Source: Nymphalis io (lineage: Eukaryota > Arthropoda > Insecta > Lepidoptera > Nymphalidae). From it: DNA of 64,000 nucleotides. Below the pieces are notes generated by a model. It made no database searches. It had not been told where the DNA came from and worked only from the letters and a program-made list of their open reading frames with translations. Positions 13,570 through 25,800 of this stretch are shown piece by piece (positions within the stretch are counted from its first letter, which is position 1; each line of letters opens with the position of its first letter). The translations under genes and the position numbers were made by a program. The stretch spans positions 5,585,001-5,649,000 of the forward strand of contig NC_065888.1 in assembly GCF_905147045.1 (NCBI RefSeq), given 5' to 3'.

Positions 13570-13638
13570 ACGGCAATTACATTGGAGGTTTTTTCAAAGG
13601 GAAGCACCCTTTGAAAAAACCTCCAATGTAATTTCCGT
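13570..13638. repeat. Near-perfect 32-base-arm inverted repeat (hairpin)
   Basis: Left arm 13570-13601 and right arm 13607-13638 are complementary at 31 of 32 positions around a 5-base loop (AAGCA). The core of the arm is TACATTGGAGGTTTTTTCAA. It is likely a foldback element or MITE remnant, or a small-RNA hairpin; no target duplication was found. Confidence 0.85.
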
Positions 13639-14020
13639 TGCGCAATTTTCTAACTAAAATTCAATTATTATTGTTTTGTAGTTGGTTGCTCAAAGAAAAA
13701 TGTAGGTCACCTGGACCGGCAAGTTGCCGGAGCCTCGTCTTGTTTACATCGACTTTATTACATTAAGTTTTTGAAAGTTTCTCATAAATTTTCATGGACA
13801 TGATCCAGTTATTCCGTTTGAAATATTGTTAAGGATGACACTACTGGTGCACAATGTCTACAAAGAGAATAAATGAACTCAAAAGTCCTTTTATAAATAT
13901 TCTTAAAACGATGAAAAGAACTTCTTAAGAAATGCCTTGTTTTTTGAAGTACATTTTATCATTGTAGATATTTCGTGTAATCGATGCACGCTTGTAAAAA
14001 ATATTAAGATTATTTATTTA

Positions 14021-14315
14021 CTGGTGGTAGGGCTTTGTGCAAGCTCGTCTGGGTAGTTACCACCCACTCATCAGATATTCTACCCCAAAACAGCAATACT
14101 TGATATTGTTGTGTTCCGGTTTGAAGGGTGAGTGAGCCAGTGTAATTACAGGCACAAGGGACATAACATCTTAGTTCCCAAGGTTGGTGGCGCATTGGCT
14201 ATGTAAGTGATGGTTGACATTTCTTACAATGCCAATGTCTAAGGGCGTTTGGTGATCACTTACCATCAGGTGGCCCATATGCTCGTCCGCCTTCCAATTC
14301 TATAAAAAAAAAAAA
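14021..14315 (+). mobile_element. Family-B short A-tailed element, full length
   Basis: From CTGGTGGTAGGGCTTTGTGC to CTATAAAAAAAAAAAA. Family B is a 290-base element with no tRNA-like head; copies at 29973 and 53960 are nearly identical. Open frames across it are chance. Confidence 0.85.
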
Positions 14316-14392
14316 TTGCCTTATTATACATATATACGATTTCTTCACATTGTTCCTACTGCTAAAACCTAGGTCCGTACCGTACGTAACCT

Positions 14393-14755
14393 ACTGCCTC
14401 GTCGGTCTAGTGGCTAGATATAAGGCCGCAGACCAAGAGGTCCTGGGTTCAAAACCCAGGTCGGGACAATAAAAAAGTTATTGAGTTTTTCTGTCGAAAA
14501 TTCTCAACAGCAGGCCGGAGTCTGGAAATTGGATGTGTGTACACTCCCGTGCCTCGGAAATCACGTTAAGCCGTTGGTCTGCGCCTGAACTATTTCCGGT
14601 CCTGTCGGATTGCCGTCCAATCGGATTATGAGAGTTAGGGAATAGAGAGTGCACCTGTGTTTGCACACACACTTGTACACTATAATATGTCCTGCGCAGT
14701 TGGCTAATCTCTCTAGAGATTGGTCGCCGTGGCCGAAATCGGCCTGGAGAACTAA
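14393..14755 (+). mobile_element. Family-C tRNA-headed SINE, full length
   Basis: Head GCCTCGTCGGTCTAGTGGCT with B box GGTTCAAAACC at 14446, then a 300-base body ending GTGGCCGAAATCGGCCTGGA, a terminal palindrome. Its closest relative here is the reversed copy at 30719. Confidence 0.8.
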
Positions 14756-15778
14756 TACATTATTATTACATTATAAATAAAACATTTTTCTTGTGTTTTA
14801 TATACGCTTCAAATGTTTCTTATGTTGCTCGTTTAAACAAAAGATAATAAATAATTAATATAATAATATAATTTCCATATAGTATTATTATTAAAATGTT
14901 CTTTCTATTGATCTGCTTTTCGAGTTGTCGATCCCGACGTTTTGTTTACTTGTTTAGAAGTTAATAACTGTCGTTCCATTCTGTTTGCGGCGCATTCCGC
15001 AGTTCTGTGCCCTCGTTTTTCTCGTCGGAACAAATTAATATTTTCGGCTTTATTAAAGATTCTATCTTTTTTGCCAGGCCAAAATTAAGGTAAAAGCGGC
15101 ATTATCAGCATAACTATTTTTTCGTATACATTTTTGGGGGTCAGATGTACTAGGTCACTTTCGCCCCCAGGGTTGGTACAACCCTTGAACCTAAACGTAG
15201 CAATACAAAACATTACTATTTAATAGTAGAAAATTGGTGAGTGCTGGTACCACCCCAGTAGTATTTTAAAATAGTATTACCATTATTCAGAAATAGAATT
15301 ATCTAATGTATAATTCATGAATTGTTGTTAAATAAAATTTTAGATGATTCTTTCGCGTTGATCAAATAAGATGTTATTCCAATATTTCGTCTAAAGTAAA
15401 TTCGAAATGCATTGATAGATTACATTAATAGATTCACCGATGAGCTAAATAAGATTTTTCTACTAAACAAGCCATAATTCAATTAAAATATATTCGAATG
15501 AAATAGTCTCGTTACATATATTCCAATAATAATACATATTAGCTTTAGGTTGATAACGGAATCATCTCATATTGATCCGCAGTTATCTCATCGATTGATG
15601 GCATACTATAGATAACGTTCCGACAAATGCTTCAAATTTCATAGAATCGGTTGCGGTTGAGCGAGCATAACGTGCTAGATATCTATATACTTATATATTT
15701 TATACTTTATGTTATTGTGATAAGGTATATATTGTGTCCGTGAAGTAAGGTCGTAAGTCAAGGTTACCGATTGACATA

Positions 15779-15869
15779 ATGATGGCCGAGTGTGACAACA
15801 CTAGTATGAGCATTACGGCGGGGGCTTGTTGTCGCGTGCGCAGAAGCATGCAGTGCTTCGGATTCAATG
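15779..15869 (+). CDS. RhoGEF first coding exon (main candidate)
   Basis: Two adjacent ATGs at 15779 and 15782 open 30 codons plus one base, ending at a GTAATA donor at 15870. The phase joins exactly to the CRAL-TRIO exon at 21524, where the split codon becomes Glu. An in-frame TAA at 15746 supports the start. The peptide begins MMAECDNTSMSITAGACC and contains four cysteines; the sequence is GC-richer than its surroundings. Of the three candidate N-termini for the long isoform this is the nearest and longest. Confidence 0.65.
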
Positions 15870-18800
15870 GTAATAATCAGTTATTATTGTAATCATCTGT
15901 GATATGTGAACAAAAATATTTACCGTATTCTAAACATATTTTATTTTTTGCTATTTTAATTGATGCTCTCTAACTAAAACCTATTATTAAAAAAAAAAAT
16001 TGTACTGTCGTTTTTAAAACTGGCTACAATTTGAAACCCTATTTTTGTTGTTTATGTGTTATGTTCAAATTAAATTTTACAAAAATATAATTGGCTATTA
16101 GGAACTTTAAACCATTCGATTATAACATATCGTTTTTCGTAAATAACTAAATATGTCTTATGGTGATAAACACAATAAAATATAACAAAGTATAAAGCAA
16201 TAATTTATTAAAATTAGAAAAACAACGATTCTTAAATAATATGTAGAAAATAACATTAATAATGCATTATTCAAATCATATTAACGATGAGATTATTGTG
16301 TTTTAGTGTTTTTTTTTTTTAAGTTAATGTCATTCGACAGGGACTGATTTAGTGATGTTTGTACTATATATTATGGTCTATTTCTCAAGTGTATGAAATT
16401 TGTAGCATCTCGATTCTTCAGATATATCTCTGACCGCGCTTGGAGCGAACGACGCAAGCGCACGCGATGTGTAGAATTAAATATCGTCTCGCCATTGCGC
16501 ACATGCGGTTTAATATCTTCATAAAAAGCCAGAAAATAGGCAAGTGAACATTTGTGTATATATTATATAGATATCGGAATAGTCTTTGGAACTTTGACTG
16601 TCATTTTAGAAATGGATTCTTAATAAAACATGCGTTCCGTTTTGTAACGTGTTCTGAATGCGTGTTCCGTTATGGTAACGATAAAAAGAATTATTAATGT
16701 CGTAAGTAATATCTCCTTTATATATTTTTTTCTAATATTTATAAAATTGCCTTAAAATATGTAGGTATGTTAACATAATAATAAATATAATTGAGACTAC
16801 CCAAGTTTAAAATTAATACTATAAGCCATTAAGTATGCATTATGAAAGTTATTACAAAATTAACAGTTAAAGTCTGTATTGCTAATATTGTTATTTCTTT
16901 TTGCTTAAAACCACGGAAAAAACAATTTTTATAAAAAATTTTATTACAATAATTTTAAGCGTGATAAACATACACAAAGTATATGTATATATGTTACAAG
17001 TTTATTCGTTCTTACGTTTTTGTTTTTCATTACATATAAAATAAACATAAATAAACAACCTGGGATTGTATTATGTTGAATCGTAATTGAGAACACTGCC
17101 GGTAATTTCTCATTGTCACCGACGGAAAAATCTAGTCCGACCTTCACAATAGCGCATCAGATCGTTAAAGAAATCAGTTGTAATGTAAGAGTCAATCAAT
17201 CATTGCAAAAAATATTCTCATAACCATTTTTTACAAATATATTAATTACATAATTAACATTGAATAAATATGAATGTAAATATTTTTTTTAAATACAGGT
17301 TTATCTAAGTTTTGATTATCTTCGTGCAGTTTCTAGTTTATCTTGATATTTAAACTAAAATAAAAAAAATATATCATTCACTGGTCTGTTACTATAAATC
17401 CTATTTAACTAACACGACAGCAAGGTTAAATTCGTTCCAACATTATATATACTCCAATCATTCGTATGCGTTTGTTACATAATACGAAATAAGTATGCTC
17501 GTAATTATATTAATCATTAAAAAAATATCAAAATAATGGAGTTAAAGTATTTGAGTTGGAGTGAATTTTCTTATTTAAAATTTCTTCTAATTTATGTTTT
17601 CTTTTACCTACTATTTAATTAATAATCATCCCCTCATCGAATTTAGTTTTTAGTTTAATTTTATTCCACTTAATACGTTTTTAGTTTAATTTTATTCCAC
17701 TTAATTCATATACTCGAAAAATAATTTCAGCAACGCTTCCATATTTTATTAGGTAACAGAATTTGGAGCGGCCAAGAGTAATTCAATTTAAGTATCTATT
17801 GTCTGAACATTTTGATTTAAGGATTCTCATATGTTTTACAATATATACTATATTATATATATAGAAAAGTTTAATATATATATATATACGTTATAAAACA
17901 TACAGTCATTATCCCGAACATAGCTGTACAAGATCAAGAAATGACAATTACGTTTTATCTACCTCTTTTTGCTCCAGTAATACAACTGAACATTATAGTT
18001 GGACGCAATATATAACAGTGACGTTTAATATGTCTCAAACTACCTACATGCAATGACCGGCGCATGAATTGTTGCAGCCGGAGATATTTATTGAGATTAT
18101 CACTTGAAATGACTATTTTTTTTGCGATGAAACACGATTGTTTTTTGTTGTTATTTATAAATGATTAAACTGTTTGTTCTGAATCGTTTACCGAACAGTT
18201 CTGTTGTGTCTCATCTGAGTATTAATTAACATAAGTCGAATTGGTTTTAGTGGAAATCAACAAAAACACTACTTCATAGAATAATTATATAACAAAAGGG
18301 CCCAAGTAAATTTAATACCAATATATAATTTGTATTCAATGGACCTGAGCTTTTTTACTAACCGCTCATAATTGTAGTAAGTGTGGGTACCTATATTGGA
18401 ATCTCTCGTTGGAATGTCTATATTATATAAATGTTTGTATTGTTACATATTTTTGTTCTGAGTTGAGACCCGTATTTTTTGTTTCATTTCCAACTCATTC
18501 TTATAATATTTATCAATTAATCAAGCTAACAGTTTGTGAAAATAAAAATAAATTGAATGTATATTAAAATAATAGTTTTCGTTATAAATTTATCACGGCG
18601 GAGTCAACGGAATAATGGTGGTTGTCATAAATTTCCACATTATTTGAGCCTACTCATAAAGTAATAAATATTACCTCCGAAAACCTGTTCAGTACATTAT
18701 ATTAAATTAGCTAGTTCAATGAACTCGGTAATGGATAAACTCATTAAGATTACCGAATGGGTCACGGAATTCAATTTGTTAGAAGTTTCTTACATTATTA

Positions 18801-19811
18801 TCTCATATTAAACATTGTATTAGTAAACATATAGTTTTCTAATATATAGAAAAATTGTGTCGTAATAAATCATAAAGCTGTGGATCTCGATGTCCTGGGT
18901 TCGAATCACGGGTCGAGCAATATAAGTCGCTGGGTTATTCTATCAAGGAACACTTGTTAAAACCCCTAACTTATGGAGTTAGAAATGCTAATTGTTCATA
19001 TGCCTTGGAAAACATGTTAGGATGTTGGTCCTGCGCCTGATATCTCCTACGCAATTAGTTACGCCTTAAGATTTACCAAAAATCAGTCAAATGGAGTATA
19101 TTATTTTAAAGCTATGGAATATTTATCGTATTTAGCCACTAATTAAATTGCAGTTTCATTCGCGTTAAACGTTACTGTTCCGCCCACTTGAGTCGTAGCG
19201 TAATGTTATATAGTATATACCTTACTTACCAATAATTCGAACCTTGCTCTATAAAAAAATAAACATTTTCAAATCAGACTAGGAGATCCTGAGATAAATG
19301 CATTTGAAAAAACAAACAAAAAACGAAACGAAAAACTCCTTAGCTGTATATAAACCTTAATTGATCCAAGGCTTTGCCAAAAAGTTTATTCCTGACCCCT
19401 TGAGCTATTATAAAACTTCAAGCATAGACTAAACGAATCAGTAATTCCTCGAAAACAGATATATGCTAGTATTTTTTTTAAATAAATTACCGTAAACGAT
19501 AGAAATACGTATCAATATCAAGTAGATTTTGTAGGAAATGATCAATGATATAAGATGTATTTACCAACATTGTAACCTGTATTTGTTTAATTGTTCCAGT
19601 CTAATGGAACTCTCCAACAATTTTCACTTTGACTTCTGACGTCGATGGATGCGAGTGTTATGTTTTTCTTATTATAGCTTGCCCTCTATAAGCTAACATT
19701 GCTTACATTGGATGTTTTTTTTACCTGTTTGCTACATGGCTGGTCATCGATTTTACAAACAGACGTGATTTATGATGAGTAACGGTGACTGCATCAATGT
19801 GTTGAAATAAA

Positions 19812-19889
<78 letters not shown>

Positions 19890-22800
19890 AGAATAGGAAT
19901 GCGGATGAGCATATGGGCCACCTGATGGTAAGTGGTCACCAACGGTCATAGACTTTGGCATTGTAAAAAATGTTAACCATCGCTTACATCACCAATGCGC
20001 CACCAACCTTGGGAACTAAGATGTTATGTCCCTTGTGCCTGTAATTACACTGGCTCACTCACCCTTCAAACCGGAACACAACAATTTGGTATTGTTGTGT
20101 TACGGTACTGCTGTTTTGCGGTAAAATATCTGATGAGCGGTACCTACCCAGACCAGCTTGCATAAAACTCTACCACCAGTTCGAATAAATAATATCGATT
20201 TTATAATACACTTCCAGTTCATTTACTCTAATTTTACTTGCATTTCAGTACATAGGTCATCCATCTTTGTCTCCTCGGTTTGTCAAATGATTTTTTAATT
20301 ACTACCTAAAAAATGGAAATAAAAAGCCGTGTTGGTCTAGCAGCAAGCTCTTTCGATTGCAGATCATGCATTGGGTTCGAATTCTGTGTCCGGGCAGTAA
20401 AGGTCTTCCTATTAAGCAACTTTCAATAGAAACCAGGAATTGGGATGGCAGTGTTATATTCTCACGCCTCAGAAAACACGTTATGTTGCTGGGCCCGCGC
20501 CTTGTCTCACTGCGGTCGTGTTGGAATGCTGTTCCATCGAATTATGAAGAATGGAGCAATATTTTTTTTTTACAATTAATAGGCCAGCGTTTGACCGTTG
20601 ACTTGCCTGATGTTAAGCATCGACACGGTCTAAGATGTAGCACGCTTGCCTATAAGAAACCTGTTTACTCTGGATTTGATATATTTGATATAGAGTGCCT
20701 ATATTTGTATCTGTAACTGTATCTTTGCACAGATTTTTATAGTATATCGTAATATTCCTGCACTTTACTAGTATCCGTTGTTAATAGCCATCGTACGGCC
20801 AGGAAGACATAATCGTAATATTCTACTTCTATTTTTTAAATATGACCTCTACACAAATTTTATTTAAAACCATCTTTCCTATGTTGCATAGATAAATAAC
20901 ACTTTCAAACATTGAGTCCTCCTTCAATGTATTTCGATTACGATAAGATTTCGGCCACGGTGACCAATCTCAAAGGAGATTAGCCAGTTGCGCAGGACAT
21001 ATTATAGCGCTAAAGTGTGTGCGCAAACACAGGTGAACTCTGTATTCCCTATATAAATACTATTCAGACACAATCTGCAATATATATAGGTGGTTTTAAT
21101 TTTATCTTAACTACAAAAGGTGCAAAACATTTTATTCAGACAATTTTTACCTTACAATTAATGATTAATGATCGAATTAATTATCATAAAAGCAATTTAA
21201 TGGAACTCACGATTACATCAAATTTCAAATGGGACCTTATAAAATGTTATCGTTTCCATAAACCCGATCGCGTGCTTAACTAACATAAGCTAAACGAACT
21301 AAAAAAATAAGCCCCGAATAAAATTCGATTATAAGATTAGATTCTTTTCGGATTTATGATTATTTAATAATATAAGTAAATGGTAGAAACATTTCGATCG
21401 TATCGTATCGGTATTCTTATAGAAAATGCGACAATTATTAGAGAGTGCCTGTTATAATTTTTACCAAAACCTACATTTTAATTTAACACGAAATGCTAAA
21501 AGTTATATTGATGGGTGTTCCAGAAGCGGAGTGCGATGGGTGCGGCAGCGACAGCGAGGACGGTCGCGGCGTGGGCGAGCTGCTGCTGCCGCAGTACGCG
21601 CTGGCGACGGGCGGGCTGGCGCGAGACCATCGCCCACTCATCACATTTCCTGACAACAACAACTTCCACGTGCTATCCGTCGCCGAGTATCGCCGCCTCC
21701 TTCTCTACCTCACTTCTGTGCCCTCGTGAGTAATTATTACAATTTTGTATCATCGCCTGCTTGATACGAATACGAATCATTAGCTCCATTTCAGAAATTA
21801 TCCTCGTTCAATAAAATGTGATATAATTTTTCCTTCAAATATTGTGTAAAAATCTACATACATCGTTAATCTCTTGATTCTTGACATTAACGAACTCCAT
21901 TGTATTTGTAATATGTGCCCGTAGATAATATGTAGTTTGTTTCGAAATAAAATAAAATATTATAAAGCATTTAAAAACCTATTCACATGGTGGTAGATAA
22001 CTAAATTAAAGGGAAAAATAAAATCATACATATTTTATTTTATTGTATATAAACATTTACCATCAAATCTTTAAGCATTCGCATGTCCTGCATTTTTTTC
22101 ATGCCTTTTTTTAAATATATCGTAATATGTATTTCCAAAATAACTGGTTCGAATTGCTAATTATCGTACCATATATATATCGATATCAAGCGCTTAAAGT
22201 TAATATATTATATATTTTTAACAATCACGATATAATAAATAATAGAGAAAACTATCAGAATAATATTAATCACAACAAGAATATCTTTTTTTGATGTTAA
22301 AGATAGTTTTGATGAATTCACAGAATCTGACAGTATTTATTTCTTCATTAGTAATTTTCATTATTTTCTAAAACGATTTTTATATTGTTTCAGTATATTA
22401 GAAGCTGAAATGGGATTTCATATTATAATAGATCGAAGAAAAGATCGATGGAATTCTGTTAAGGCAGTCCTTCTTCGAATATCGGTAAGTGACTCGTAAA
22501 TAATTGCTTGTAGGCGTGATCTAGTACTTTTACTAATCTGTTATTTTATTTTTTAATTACAATTATTTATCTAAAATATTTATTCTTGAAAATAAATATT
22601 TAAATAAAACTCTCAAAGATAATTATTACTTGTCGTTGCTGGTTATAAAAGAAATATCATTTGAGCTGATAAATTTATTTGATTTATTGTAAAAAATTAC
22701 ACATTTCCTTTCAGGAGTTTTTTCCGGGTATCATTCACGCTGTTTATGTTCTACGACCAGCAAGTTTCCTCCAAAAAGCTTTATCAGAAGTTAGCAATAA

Positions 22801-25800
22801 ACTGTTCAAAGAGGAGTTTCGCTTCCGAGTTCTGGTTTGTTCCTGTGTGGAGGAGTTGTACGAACACTTCGATAGATCTCAACTTACGCCGGATCTTGGC
22901 GGCGAACTGCAGTATTCGCATTCAGAATGGATTCAACAGCGAATCGTAAGTATAGTTAAAGTTTCCAAGTCAACCATTTATTTTTAATATTAAGTAATGA
23001 CAAATTCAAACATATCTATAACTAAAACGACATATATTAATTTACCTTTTCAATGATGTTTCACCCTTGCGCTCTGAATCACACATGTGGATAAAAGAGG
23101 AAGTTTCGTAAAGAGCTGATCGCCTTACGAAATACTGAGAAAAAAATTCAGTCACGAATAATAAAAATGATTTTTGCGGTTATTGTAAAAACAAAAATAA
23201 ATTTCAGGCGTTGGAGAAGTTTTCAACATTGATGAAGGAGATATCAAGTAAACTGGACGACTTCATGCACGAAATAGTGGACTGCGACATGGGGAATGAT
23301 CCAACACAAACCAAAGAATTATTAGACTGTCAAGAATCTAGGTAAAATGTTACTATTTGCAAATATTTTTTTTTATTACTAGTTAAGCTATATTTAAGTA
23401 AATTGTTAATATTAAAATCTATATACAGTAATACCGAAAAATAGAAAATTCTCTTCTAGGTGCTTTTAGATTAATTAAATTTTGAATGAACGCCGATATA
23501 CTGATTAGTATGCTATATTGTTTTTTTTTTCTTTTAGATATAAAGCTTTAAAAACTGAATTATCGTCAGCAACAACTCAAGGCGAGGAGCTACTGACACA
23601 AGTGCGAAAACCAAATCTAACTTATAACATTATAAGCCATGTAGCTGCTGTTGAAAGGTAATTATTATTCCAGAAATTGCATCCTTGTTCTTTTAAATAT
23701 TACCTACTAAATGAATTCTTTCAGATTACTGGTGCAACTTGAAGAGACTGAAAAACAATTCGACAGTTTCTGGCAGAAACATTCCATGAAATTAAATCAT
23801 TGGTTAATGTTTAGAACATTTTTATTAAACTTTAAACAAATGCAGGTAATTACACTTAATTACATATTTATAGCATAGCCAAGTGAATTATTTATGATCG
23901 AATTGGTTTAAATTGAAAACCAGGCCGTTTATTCTTTTTCCGAAAGTCAAACAACGGTGTTTTTGGTGAGCTTATCAAATGACGTGATGTGTCAGTATCT
24001 TTCATCGGTTTAAAAATAAAAGCTTCTGATGCGGCTCTTTTACCAAACAATTCTGTAATATTGATACATGACTCTTGATTGTCATTTTTTTCTTCGAAAT
24101 TTGGCAAGCGAAATTCTTTTCGTTTTTGAGCATCGAGCTGGAATGTCAGTTTTTGTATTTGTCTCGTTTTCTCCTCTAAACGTGCTGTTAATTCTTCTGC
24201 GTGCTTCCGTTTTTTATTGAATTCTACCTGTAATGAATTTATTTTACGTTTGCACGTTTCTAACTCTGCTTTTAATTTCTGAACATTTAGCGTATTAACT
24301 TCCTCCAAACATTGAAGTTTTTCTTTAGAATGTTTTGCTACGCTCTCCTGATATAAAGTTTCTTGTTCAACTTGGTATGACCAGAATGACATTGCACGCA
24401 TAGCTATATCCATGATAACATCTGGCTTCATGCCCGCTAGGACGATAGATTTAAATGTCTCGCTTGGTTTAAGATCGGCTTGGATTACGTCAAATTTATC
24501 TCGCAACTCACTACCACACGCTGGACATGTTAAAGAATTCTCTGCGTTCCTTTTAAATTCCCTTTGACCATGTTCGATGCAAAAAGCATGTGAACATGTC
24601 GTGACCCACGCATGACTCGACAAAGATTTTCTGCATTTTCTAAAATTGCACACTATATCTAAAGTCATTTCAATCTCAAATTAAAGTGTATGGTATATAC
24701 ATTAGTTTGACGTTTACAAGACACTTACTATTTGTAAGTGAATAATAACAATATATAAATTTGAGGTTATGTGTCAAATGATTTTTTAATTTTTATCGTT
24801 GGCCTGAATTTATTTATTTTTTTAATGACCGAAAATGTATGCTATTTTTAATAATATTTTATTTAGGCCACTTTAGACTCCCACCTAAAGAATGCGTGCG
24901 ATATGACTGAGGTGGGCGAAACAGCAGTCAGGGTCGACGGCCTTATACAAGAAGCGAATGAGTTTGAAAAACTATGCAACTGCGATCTGGATGCTGCTTC
25001 ATCAGTGATCGAAGAAGGTAATTGTATACATATACATTATTCAATTACAAAAAAAAACATGACATGTATATATGAGTTTAAATTTTGTACTTATTATTAT
25101 AGCTTTAAAATTATATTTTTAGGTGAAAAATTAATGAAAGATCCATTAAGCTCCGTGGACCACATAGAATCCAAATGCGAAGAATTGAGGCGAACGAGTT
25201 CATTATTGATAGAGAAAATACAAAAACGAAGTCTGTTATTAATAAAAGCAAGAGAATTAATGGACAGGATAGATAAGGTATTTTTTATAGTCTGTCCGTT
25301 TCAATCTATGTATAATTTTTCACAAAAAAACAAAAATATATAGAAATAATTGAAAATCTATGTTTTATAGAGCTTTGGATGCCGTAACATATTTTTTGTA
25401 ACAGTAAACGTGTTTAAGAATGAGTCAGCATGGCATAATATCTTAGACTCCAGGATTGGCGCCCACGGCTAGCATCTTGCTTGTCTGTGATATAGTGTGT
25501 CTGTGCCTGGTGACAAAAAAAATATCGAATTAGTTCTATATGACAAGTTTCTGATATATGTAAAAACACGGCTACGCCGTTTGTCGGTGGATATATCTAC
25601 AAACATTTACTTTTGCAGTCTGCCATGCAAAGTGCTGATAGATATGAATAGATCTTTACAGAGTCCGCAGTGTGTACGAGCATAGGTTTTAGCTTGCCCT
25701 AGCTCGCTAGCCTTCGTTTCCTTTGCCCTATTACCAGTATCTCTTACAATTACTAAACGTTTCATCAAAATGTAGGCAAACGAATGGTGCGCAACGGGCG

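Larger units (their letters stand above)
5378..15778. other. Intron or 5' sequence with repeats
   Basis: No coding exon found. Holds family-A, -B and -C elements, the 8428 foldback, the 13570 hairpin and the LINE tail at 10950. A possible LINE relic (GCATTAAGCCCGATTTTTGT) lies near 12700. A stretch at 14990-15290 has G/C runs and a short AGGGTTGGTACAACCCT palindrome but no identity. Confidence 0.5.
15870..21523. other. RhoGEF intron 1 (5.65 kb)
   Basis: AT-rich, with family-B and -C elements, an (AT)n tract and a CpG-richer patch at 16430-16510 of unknown role. No exon seen. Confidence 0.6.

Noticed and set aside
14393..14460. tRNA-like sequence with B box
   Set aside because: It is the head of a SINE; the cloverleaf is not complete and the same head recurs in other copies.
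14010..14672. Minus-strand frames of 61 and 64 codons; similar ones at 29920-30148 and 53907-54197
   Set aside because: All fall inside family-B or family-C elements and recur with each copy; no gene.
19721..19942. Minus-strand 73-codon frame with a long Tyr-Ile run
   Set aside because: It is translation of the (AT)n microsatellite plus part of a family-B element.
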